Shown in pieces: positions 31,583 to 38,949 of a DNA stretch of 64,000 bases. Position 1 is the stretch's first letter, and every line of letters starts with the position of its first letter. Source of the DNA: Acidobacteriota bacterium. Lineage in GTDB: Bacteria > Acidobacteriota > Vicinamibacteria > Fen-336. A program made the translations under genes and the position numbers. Location of the stretch: assembly GCA_011526565.1 (NCBI GenBank), contig WYBL01000009.1, forward strand, positions 1-64,000. Direction: 5' to 3'. Below the pieces are notes generated by a model. That model was not told the origin of the DNA. It did not search any database and worked only from the letters and a program-made list of their open reading frames with translations.

Positions 31583-33604
31583 ATGGCGCCCGAGGTCCCG
31601 TTCGGCACGCCGTCCCGCAGCCCGCACTGGGTGCCGCCGCCGCCCGCCAACCGCGGCTACCGCCGCGCGCTCGCGTTGCTCGCGTTGCTCGCGCTGGTGG
31701 GCTGCGGCCTGCTGCTGTCGCCGGAGGGCTGGCGGCTGCGCCGCCACGCCAGTCCCGGCCCGGTGGCGGCGGCCCACGCGGTGTTCGAGGACGGCTGCGC
31801 ACAGTGCCACTCGCAGAGCGCCTCGCCATTCGAGCGCGGAGCGGCCGACGCCCGCTGCGTGCGCTGCCACGCCGTCACGCCGGGGGGCGACTTCGACCAC
31901 CGTGACCACGTGCGCGCCGGCGGCGGTGATTCGACGGGTTCCGTCGCCGGGATGAACCCGGCGCCGGTCCCATGGGGGCTCCGTCGGACGACTCCGGCCT
32001 CCTCCGCCCCCAAACCCCCTTGGGCGGTGGATCGCCACGCCGGCCCCGGTTGTGCGAGCTGCCACGTCGATCACCGCGGGCGCGCCGCGGACCTGGCCGC
32101 GGTCGCCGACGGCCACTGTGCGAGCTGCCACTTCGGCCGCTTCGGCGCGCACCCCGAGTTCCAGGCCGTCCGCGAGCGCGCGCCCGAGGCGCCGGGCATC
32201 GCCTTCAACCACGAGCGCCACCTGCGGCCCGACGCCCTCAAGGCCTTCGCGGCCGAGGGACTGGGCGAGCGCGCGCGCGGCGAGGCCGTGTGCGCGTTCT
32301 GCCACGAGCCGGACGCCGCGACCCGCGAATTCGTCGCGCCGGGCTTCGATCGCCACTGCGCGCGTTGCCACGAGCGCGAGCTGCAGGCGGGCAGCCGCGA
32401 GGTCGCGGCCGAGCTGGTGCTGTCGCCGCGCGAGCTGGCGTCGTACGGCGTCCAGGGGCCGGGGCTGCCGCCGATCGAAGCCGAAGCCGCGGCGCTGGAG
32501 TCGGCGCGTTTCGAAGCGACGGACTTCGGCGAGGTGCGGCTGCGGCGCGCCGTGCACCGCGACGCCTGGATCGTGAGCAACCGCGACCGCCTCGCGCGCG
32601 GGCTGGCGCCTGCCGCGTTCGCCGCGACCCGGGAGCGGCTGATCGAGCGCCGCGACGCCCTGGTGGAGCGGCTGGCGGACGCCCCTGCGCTCGCCGCGCT
32701 CTCGCGTGACGAGCTGCGGGCGCGCGAGCTCGAGCTGGTGGGCGAATCGGCTGCGCTGGACCAGCGCCTGGCGGCGCGGGCGACGGCCGTCGACGCCGCT
32801 CCGCTCGGGGCGCTCGAGGCGCCGCTGCGCGGCCTCGTTTCGGACCCGGCGCTGGGTGCGAGCGCGCGCGAGCTGCTCGCCGCGGCCCGCAGCGCGAGCG
32901 TCGCCGATGACCGCGGCGAGCGCGACCGCAGCCGGCAGGCGCTGCTGGCGGCGGCACGCGACCTGGCGCGAGAGCGACCCGATCTGGAAGCCGAACTGCA
33001 GCCGCTGATCGCGCGCCTCCGGGTCGCCCGCGTCGACGCCGACGCGGAACGCAGCCTCGAGCGCACCCGGCGTCGCGTGGTGGCCGGCCTCGAGGCGGTC
33101 CGCGAGGAACTGCGCCTGATCGACGGCGGCGTGCGCGCCGCGGCAGGCAGCCGCCTGGGGCTGCCGCTGACGGCCCCGGCCGCGGCGGAGGAACTGGCGC
33201 GCCTCGACGCGGCGCTCGCGGCCTCCGATCCCGGCCTGCCCGGGCCGCCGGCGAAGGCGCCCGAGGAGATCCAGCGCGCGCTCGGTGCGCTGTGGGCGCC
33301 GTGCGCGAAGTGCCACCCGGGAGGAGCGACCGCCGCGCCGCTCCCGGAGGTGCGCTCGGCCGCCGGCGTGCTCGCCCACGCCCGCTTCCTCCACGCCCCC
33401 CACCTCGACGTGGCGGCGTGGGTGGGGGAGCCGGAGGCCGCTGCGGGCCGCTGCGCGACCTGCCACGCCGGTGTGGAGAAGAGCGCGAAGGCCGAGGACC
33501 TGCACCTGCCCGCCGTCGCGAGTTGCGCGCGCTGCCACGGCCGCGGCGAGGTCGGCTCGGGGTGCATCGAGTGCCACTCGTACCATCCGGGGACGAGGCG
33601 ATGA
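31583..33604 (+). CDS. membrane-anchored decaheme c-type cytochrome with central helical region
   Basis: 673 residues. A short cytoplasmic N-terminus leads to one hydrophobic helix (about 28-47) that contains LVGC, a possible lipobox. Ten CXXCH sites are seen: CAQCH, CVRCH, CASCH twice, CAFCH and CARCH in the N-terminal half; CAKCH, CATCH, CARCH and CIECH near the C-terminus. Between them (~300-530) is a long Ala/Glu/Arg/Leu-rich stretch likely to be helical or coiled coil, unusual for a multiheme protein. An atypical Ser/Pro/Gly insertion separates hemes 2 and 3. Likely receives electrons from the diheme b protein in the periplasm. Stop overlaps the FHA gene (ATGA). Confidence 0.85.
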   Translation: MAPEVPFGTPSRSPHWVPPPPANRGYRRALALLALLALVGCGLLLSPEGWRLRRHASPGPVAAAHAVFEDGCAQCHSQSASPFERGAADARCVRCHAVTPGGDFDHRDHVRAGGGDSTGSVAGMNPAPVPWGLRRTTPASSAPKPPWAVDRHAGPGCASCHVDHRGRAADLAAVADGHCASCHFGRFGAHPEFQAVRERAPEAPGIAFNHERHLRPDALKAFAAEGLGERARGEAVCAFCHEPDAATREFVAPGFDRHCARCHERELQAGSREVAAELVLSPRELASYGVQGPGLPPIEAEAAALESARFEATDFGEVRLRRAVHRDAWIVSNRDRLARGLAPAAFAATRERLIERRDALVERLADAPALAALSRDELRARELELVGESAALDQRLAARATAVDAAPLGALEAPLRGLVSDPALGASARELLAAARSASVADDRGERDRSRQALLAAARDLARERPDLEAELQPLIARLRVARVDADAERSLERTRRRVVAGLEAVREELRLIDGGVRAAAGSRLGLPLTAPAAAEELARLDAALAASDPGLPGPPAKAPEEIQRALGALWAPCAKCHPGGATAAPLPEVRSAAGVLAHARFLHAPHLDVAAWVGEPEAAAGRCATCHAGVEKSAKAEDLHLPAVASCARCHGRGEVGSGCIECHSYHPGTRR

Positions 33605-34689
33605 GCGGGCCCGCGCCCCGCGCCTTCCTGCGCTTCCGTCTGCCGGGCGAAGCCCCGCGCACCCAGGTGCTCGAGCACGAGGAGACGACGCTCGGACGCG
33701 ATCGCGCCGCCGACCTGTGCCTGCCCTACGAGACGATCTCGCGGCTCCACGCGCGCATCGCGTGGGACGGCCGCCGCCACCTCGTCGAAGACCTGGGCAG
33801 CGCCAACGGCACCCGCGTCAACGGGCGGCTGGCCCGGCGCCAGCGCCTGCGCGATCTCGACGTCGTGTCGCTCGCGACCGACGTCGACCTGCTGTTCCTG
33901 ACCGGCCGCAGCGCCGAGCGGATCGAGCTCGAGGGCGTCGTGGACGCGTGGCTGGAGCCGGCGGACGGGGGAGAGCGCGTCGCCGTGCCGCCCGGCGAGT
34001 TGACCCTCGGCCGCGCAGCGAGCGCGAACCACGTCGTCGAGAGTCCGGCCGTGTCGAAGCTCCACGCGCGGATCGAGCGCCACCCGACGGCCGTCTTCGT
34101 CGAGGACCTCGGGTCGAGCAACGGAACCGAGCTGAACGACCGCGTCGTCGCCCGCGCCCGCCTGCGCGACGGCGACGAGATCGTGCTCGCGGGGACCGCC
34201 CGCTACCGGGTCCGGATCGTCAGCGGCAAGGTGGCGACCACGGCCGCGACCGTTCCGTCCGAGCCGGTGGCCCCCGACGACGACGCCGACGTGACCATCG
34301 TGCGCCGCTTCGACGCCGACTGGCGGGCGAAGCTGGAGGCGGCCGGCGAAGAACTGGCGGCGGCCGCGGAACGCGAGCCGGCCGACGACCCGCGCCCGAT
34401 CGCGGTGGTGCGGCTCGAGGGCGCCGGCCGCTACGTCGTGGTCACCGAGCCGGGCGAACACGAGATCGGACGCAGCGCGGCGCTGCGGCTGGAGCATCCG
34501 ACGGTCTCACGGCGGCACGCCCGGCTGACGCTCTCGGCCGATCGCCGGACGGCCACGCTGGCCGATCTCGGCGCGAGCTACCCGGCCCGGGTCGAAGGCC
34601 GGCCGGTGAGCGGCGAGACCGCGCTGCGCCACGGCGACCGCGTCGAGTTCGGCGACGTCGTGCTGACGGTCCGCTTCGTCCGCGGCTGA
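33601..34689 (+). CDS. triple FHA-domain protein
   Basis: 362 residues comprising three forkhead-associated domains. Repeated signatures show it: TLGRDRAADLCLP ... SRLHARI ... LGSANGTRVNG; TLGRAASANHVV ... SKLHARI ... LGSSNGTELND; and EIGRSAALRLEHPTVSRRHARL ... LGASYPARVEG. Domains 1 and 2 keep the Arg, Ser and Asn phosphothreonine contacts; in domain 3 SNGT is replaced by SYPA, so it may not bind. No membrane segment, so cytoplasmic. Coupled by ATGA to the decaheme gene, it suggests phosphorylation-linked control or assembly of this redox locus. A receptor kinase (17013-18932) lies nearby. Convergent with prmC, one base between stops. Confidence 0.9.
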   Translation: MSGPAPRAFLRFRLPGEAPRTQVLEHEETTLGRDRAADLCLPYETISRLHARIAWDGRRHLVEDLGSANGTRVNGRLARRQRLRDLDVVSLATDVDLLFLTGRSAERIELEGVVDAWLEPADGGERVAVPPGELTLGRAASANHVVESPAVSKLHARIERHPTAVFVEDLGSSNGTELNDRVVARARLRDGDEIVLAGTARYRVRIVSGKVATTAATVPSEPVAPDDDADVTIVRRFDADWRAKLEAAGEELAAAAEREPADDPRPIAVVRLEGAGRYVVVTEPGEHEIGRSAALRLEHPTVSRRHARLTLSADRRTATLADLGASYPARVEGRPVSGETALRHGDRVEFGDVVLTVRFVRG

Positions 34690-34690
34690 T

Positions 34691-35542
34691 TCAGCGAGGC
34701 CGCGCCGCCCCGACGACCCGCGGGATGCCCTGCAGGTCCGGCCACGTTTCGACCTCGACCAGGCCCGCCGCGCGCGCGAGGTCGGCGACCGCGTCCGCCT
34801 GGCCGGCGCCGACCTCCACCAGCGCGCGACCGTCGGGCCGCAGCGCGATCGCGACCTGCGGCCACAGTCGCCGATAGACGGAGAGCGGCTCGCCCGGCGG
34901 GAACAGCGCGAGTGCGGGCTCGTGGTCCCGGACCTCGGGCTCGAGCGGGTCCGCCGGGTCGACGTAGGGCGGGTTGCTGACGATGAGGTCGATCTGCCCG
35001 TGCAGTTCGTCGACCGGCGCGAGCAGGTCGCCCTGCCGCCAGTCGACCCGGGCCTCGAGCCCGAGCCGGACCGCGTTGCGGCGCGCGACCTGCAGCGCGG
35101 CGGGGGAGAGATCGAGGCCGAACACGCGGGCGAGGGGCCGCTCCGCGGCGATCGAGAGCGCGAGGCAGCCGGTGCCGGTGCCGACGTCGACGACGAGGGC
35201 GGGATTCGTCGCCGGCAGCAGTTCGAGGGAGCGCTCCACGAGCAACTCCGTCTCCGGGCGCGGGATCAGCACCTCGGGCGTGACCAGGAACTCGTGGCGC
35301 CAGAAGGCCTGGACCCCGGTCAGGTGCTGCAGCGGCACCCGCGCCGCGCGTCGCTCGACGAGCGCGCCGAAGCGCTCGGCCGCGTCCGCGGGCAGCGGCT
35401 CGCCGGAGCGCGCCACGAGATCGGCGCGCGACCAGCCGAGCACGTGTCGCAGCAGCAGCTCCGCGTCCCACTCGGCCGCCCGCACGCCGGCGGCGCGCAG
35501 CCGCGCGGCGGCCTCGCGCAACGCCGAGGCCGCCGTGCTCAG
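34691..35542 (-). CDS. prmC: peptide chain release factor N5-glutamine methyltransferase
   Basis: 283-residue PrmC/HemK, which methylates the glutamine of the GGQ motif of release factors. Seen: helical N-terminal domain (AEWDAELLLRHVLG), IPRPETE, SAM motif VVDVGTGTGCLALSIA, and the substrate-binding NPPY within IVSNPPYVDP. Its substrate RF1 is encoded at 43587-44660. The chosen start is CTG at 35542 in a CTGA overlap, with GGAGGAGG a few bases upstream; TTG eight codons later would trim the first helix. Unlike most genomes, prmC is not next to prfA but follows an ABC exporter operon. Confidence 0.93.
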   Translation of the reverse strand: MSTAASALREAAARLRAAGVRAAEWDAELLLRHVLGWSRADLVARSGEPLPADAAERFGALVERRAARVPLQHLTGVQAFWRHEFLVTPEVLIPRPETELLVERSLELLPATNPALVVDVGTGTGCLALSIAAERPLARVFGLDLSPAALQVARRNAVRLGLEARVDWRQGDLLAPVDELHGQIDLIVSNPPYVDPADPLEPEVRDHEPALALFPPGEPLSVYRRLWPQVAIALRPDGRALVEVGAGQADAVADLARAAGLVEVETWPDLQGIPRVVGAARPR

Positions 35543-36909
35543 GCGGCCTCCTCCGGAGGGTCCATCACCGTGCGCCGGGCCATCCGCGCCCACGCCTGCA
35601 GGATCACGCCCATCCGCTCGGCGACGTGGGCGAAGTGCTTCGCGTCGGCGTCGTCGAACAGTGCGCCGTCGGCCTTGTTCAGCAACTGCATCACCGCGAA
35701 CACCTCGCCCGCGGCGTTCTTGACCGGCATGCAGAGCATCGTCCGCGTGCGGTAGCCGGTCTCGTCGTCGATGCGGCGGTTGAACAGCGGCTCCTGGTAG
35801 GCGTCCGCGATGTTCATCGGCTCGCCGGTCTGGGCGACGCGGCCCGCGATGCCCTGGCCCAGCGAGAGCTTGATCAGGCCGGCCTTGTCCGCGACCTTCG
35901 ACCACAGGAAGCCGTGTTCGCGGTCGACCACGAACAGCGTGGCGCGGTCCGCCCGCAGCATGCGGCCGATGCGGAGCGTGAACGCCTCGAGCACCTGCTC
36001 CAGCATCGACTCGAAGGCGTCCGAGCCGGAGAGCTCCATCACCCGGAGCAGTTGCTCGAACTCCTGGGTGACCTGGGCCAGGAACGTCGCGAACGCCTCG
36101 TCGGCGAGGCCTTGGACCCGCTCGGCGATGTCGTTCTCGCGGGTCGTGTGGATCAGCGCGTCGAGCATGCGCTGGGCCTCGGTCGAGACGGCGGCAGCGA
36201 AGCTCTGCAGGAAGCCGTCCTCGAGGTGGACGATGCGGTCGGCGATGTCGAGGATGCGGTTGTCGTGGGTGACCAGCAGCACGGCGCAGCGCTGCCGGCG
36301 GGCGAGATCGTTCATCAGGTCGACGACGTCGCGCCCCGACTGCTTGTCCAGCGAGGCCGTCGGCTCGTCGGCCAGGATCAGTCGCGGTCGCGGCGCCAGC
36401 GCGCGGGCGATCGCCACGCGCTGCTTCTGGCCCCCGGACATCTCGTCGGGGAAGTGGTGGCGGCGCTCGCCGAGGCCGACCGCCTCGAGCGCGGCGCGCG
36501 CCCGCTCCCGCCGTTCGGCCGGCGACAGCGGCTGGATCTCGAGGCCCAGCTCCACGTTCTCCTGGGCGTTCAGCGAGCGCATCAGGTTGTGGGACTGGAA
36601 GATGTAGCCGATCTGCCGGCGCACGGCGATCAGGCGTTCTTCGCCGGCGTCGCGCAGCTCGTGGCCGAGCACGCGCAGGCTGCCCTCCTGCGCGGAGCGC
36701 AGGGCGCCGATCAGGGTCAGCAGCGTGGTCTTTCCCGAGCCGGAAGGCCCGGTCATGATCACGATCTCGCCCGGCTCGATCGAGAGGTCGATCGTGTGCA
36801 GGATCTGCTTGCGCAGCGCGCCGCGGCCGTAGAAGTGGCTCACGCCGCGGGCGACGATCAGCGGCTCCTGCGCGGCCTCCGGCGAACTCGCGAGGAGCGG
36901 GGCGGGCAT
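35539..36909 (-). CDS. ABC transporter ATPase (DevA/MacB type) fused to a GAF domain
   Basis: 456 residues. The N-terminal ~230 are a complete LolD/MacB/DevA-type ATPase: Walker A GPSGSGKTT, Q-loop FQSHNLM, signature MSGGQKQR, Walker B LILADEP, H-loop THD. The remaining ~225 contain a helical linker (~245-300) and a GAF domain (~305-430: ATLFVVDREHGFLWSKVAD, IAGRVAQTGEPMNIADAY, RTMLCMPVKNAAGEVFAVMQLLNK). This fits a transporter whose ATPase is gated by a signal, possibly a small molecule or redox state. ATG at 36909 overlaps the permease stop by one base. It forms a DevBCA-like exporter with the next two genes. Confidence 0.92.
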   Translation of the reverse strand: MPAPLLASSPEAAQEPLIVARGVSHFYGRGALRKQILHTIDLSIEPGEIVIMTGPSGSGKTTLLTLIGALRSAQEGSLRVLGHELRDAGEERLIAVRRQIGYIFQSHNLMRSLNAQENVELGLEIQPLSPAERRERARAALEAVGLGERRHHFPDEMSGGQKQRVAIARALAPRPRLILADEPTASLDKQSGRDVVDLMNDLARRQRCAVLLVTHDNRILDIADRIVHLEDGFLQSFAAAVSTEAQRMLDALIHTTRENDIAERVQGLADEAFATFLAQVTQEFEQLLRVMELSGSDAFESMLEQVLEAFTLRIGRMLRADRATLFVVDREHGFLWSKVADKAGLIKLSLGQGIAGRVAQTGEPMNIADAYQEPLFNRRIDDETGYRTRTMLCMPVKNAAGEVFAVMQLLNKADGALFDDADAKHFAHVAERMGVILQAWARMARRTVMDPPEEAA

Positions 36910-38060
36910 CAGAAGATCTCCGCCGGGTCGGCGCCGGCCAGCTTGCGCAGCGCCAGCATCCCCGACAGGCAGCACATGCCGAGGGTCAGCGCGAAGACCA
37001 GCCCCGCAACGACGCCCGTCAGCTCCATCGGCAGCCGGGTGGCGCGCTCCGCCGCGCCGTACAGGTAGGCGGCCATCCCGAGGCCCGGCAGGTATCCGAG
37101 GCCCGCCAGCACCAGCGACTCGGACAGCACCACGCCGGCCAGGTAGCGGTTGCGGAAGCCCATCGCCTTCATCGTCGCGTACTCGGCGAGGTGGTCGGAG
37201 ACGTCCGCGAACAGGATCTGCGACACGATCACCGCGCCGACCCCGAACCCGATCAGCGCCCCGAGGCCGAGGATGTAGCCGATCGGCGTCACGGTGTTCC
37301 AGTAGGCCCGCTCGCGCGCCGCGTAGCCCTCGCGGGTCAGCACCAGCACGTCGTGCTCGAGCACCGCCCGCAGCTTCTCCTGCACCGCGGCGACGTCGGC
37401 ACCGTCCGCGAGCCGGATCAGCCCGATCTCGATCTGCGAGGGCTCGTGGCCGGTCAGCGCCAGGAAGTTGCGGTCGCTGGTGATCAGCGTGCCGTCGATG
37501 CCGAACGAGGTGCCCATCGCGAACTGCCCGGCGACGTAGAGGCGGCGGGCGTTGACCTCGACCTCGGCCTCGGGCGCCTCGCGCAGCCACTCCGCGACCG
37601 GCCCGTACTCCTTGCGCGCCGCGCGGTCGAACAGCGCCCGCTCGGGGCGCCGCAGCACGTCGAGCTGTTCGATCACCTCGGGCATCCGCAGCGTCTCGCG
37701 GTCGGGGTCGATGCCTGCCAGGAACACGGTGCGCGTGGCGCCGTCGCGCGGGTTCTTCCAGATCGCGAGCGTCGCGTACACGGGCGCGACCTCGCGCACC
37801 CCGGGCACGCCCAACGCCTGGTCCAGCCGCCGCTTGGGGAAGCTCGCCATCCGGATCAGGTAGGGCGACTGCGGCGAGATCAGCACCAGGTCGGCGGCCA
37901 GCCGCTCGTGGAACCGGCTGGAGCTGCGGAGCATCGCGCTGCGGAAGCCGAGCTGCATCAGCATCAGCACGACGGCGAACGCGACGCCGCAGAGGGCGAC
38001 CGCGAAGCGGACCTTCTCGCGCGTGAGCTGGCGCCAGGCCAGGCGGAACGGGCCCCTCAT
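36909..38060 (-). CDS. DevC-like ABC exporter permease (FtsX/MacB fold)
   Basis: 383 residues with the four-helix FtsX/MacB permease topology: one helix at the N-terminus (VRFAVALCGVAFAVVLMLM), a large periplasmic domain (~50-255), then three C-terminal helices with GFGVGAVIVSQILF, YLAGVVLSESLVLAGLGYL and GVVAGLVFALTLGMCC. The RLAWRQLTREKVRF opening matches DevC proteins, which with DevA and DevB export glycolipids or other compounds across the envelope, often with TolC. Substrate unknown here. ATG at 38060 overlaps the membrane-fusion gene stop (ATGA). Confidence 0.9.
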   Translation of the reverse strand: MRGPFRLAWRQLTREKVRFAVALCGVAFAVVLMLMQLGFRSAMLRSSSRFHERLAADLVLISPQSPYLIRMASFPKRRLDQALGVPGVREVAPVYATLAIWKNPRDGATRTVFLAGIDPDRETLRMPEVIEQLDVLRRPERALFDRAARKEYGPVAEWLREAPEAEVEVNARRLYVAGQFAMGTSFGIDGTLITSDRNFLALTGHEPSQIEIGLIRLADGADVAAVQEKLRAVLEHDVLVLTREGYAARERAYWNTVTPIGYILGLGALIGFGVGAVIVSQILFADVSDHLAEYATMKAMGFRNRYLAGVVLSESLVLAGLGYLPGLGMAAYLYGAAERATRLPMELTGVVAGLVFALTLGMCCLSGMLALRKLAGADPAEIF

Positions 38061-38908
38061 CGGGCGCGGATCAGGATCTCGACCTCGAGGTCGGTGAAGG
38101 CCGCTGCCGCCGCCGAGTCGTCGAGCCGGATCTTCACCTCGACGGCGCGCGCGTCGTTGCGGGCCGCGGGATCGGCGCCGACCGCGTGCAGCCGGCCGAC
38201 CTTGAGGCCGACCCGTTCGACCACGCCCGCGAGCGGGCGCGCCAGCGCGGGGCTCTTCACCTCGGCGCGCTGCCCGGCCTTCACCTTCGGGACGTCGGTC
38301 TCGTAGACCTCGGCGACGGCGTACATCGCGCCCGTCTCGCCCAGCTCCGCGATGCCGTGCTCCGTGACCCGCTCGCCCTGGCGGGCGTGGACCTTCAGCA
38401 CCCGGCCGTCGATCGGCGAGCGCACCAGGGCGCGGTCGCGCTCCGTCTCGGCCAGCTTGAGGGAGGCCTGGGCGGTGCCGAGATCGGCCTCCGCCTGGGC
38501 CAGCGCCGCGTCCGCGGCCTCGCGCCGCTTCTGCCAGCGCTCGGCCTCGGAGGCCGGGCCCACGCCCTGCCGGGCGAGCTGGCCGGCGCGCTCCTCCTCC
38601 TGGCGCGCGTTCTCGGCGTCCGCACGGGTGCGCACGATCGCGGCCTCCGCGGAAGCCAGCGCGGCGCGCAGGCGGGCGACCGCGGCCTCGCGCACCTCGA
38701 ACGTGTCGGTCACCGCGATCACCTGGCCGCGGCGGACGGCGTCGCCTTCCTCTACGTCTAGGCGCGCCACGACCGCGACCATCTCGGCAGGGCCGGCCAC
38801 CCGGCGGGCGCCGTTGCGCGGCTCCAGCCGACCGCGGGCGGAGACGTCGGCGAGGACGGCCGGCGCAAGCAGCATGCTGCAGCAGAACGCCATCGAAAGT
38901 CGGTTCAT
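38057..38908 (-). CDS. periplasmic membrane-fusion protein (HlyD/DevB type)
   Basis: 283-residue adaptor of an ABC exporter. It has a signal peptide or membrane anchor (MNRLSMAFCCSMLLAPAVLA), a lipoyl-like half (VAVVARLDVEEGDAVRRGQVIAV), a long alpha-helical hairpin (~75-165, Ala/Glu/Arg-rich coiled coil), the second lipoyl half (LVRSPIDGRVLKVHARQGERV) and a beta-barrel region. Starts at ATG 38908, preceded by GGGGAG only three bases away. A longer in-frame start at 38992 would run through the divergent gene's start and is not supported. First gene of the exporter operon, with TolC-type outer-membrane factor not encoded here. Confidence 0.9.
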   Translation of the reverse strand: MNRLSMAFCCSMLLAPAVLADVSARGRLEPRNGARRVAGPAEMVAVVARLDVEEGDAVRRGQVIAVTDTFEVREAAVARLRAALASAEAAIVRTRADAENARQEEERAGQLARQGVGPASEAERWQKRREAADAALAQAEADLGTAQASLKLAETERDRALVRSPIDGRVLKVHARQGERVTEHGIAELGETGAMYAVAEVYETDVPKVKAGQRAEVKSPALARPLAGVVERVGLKVGRLHAVGADPAARNDARAVEVKIRLDDSAAAAAFTDLEVEILIRAR

Positions 38909-38949
38909 GGACTCCCCGAGGTGAAAGAAAGGCGGGATGATAAGGCACG

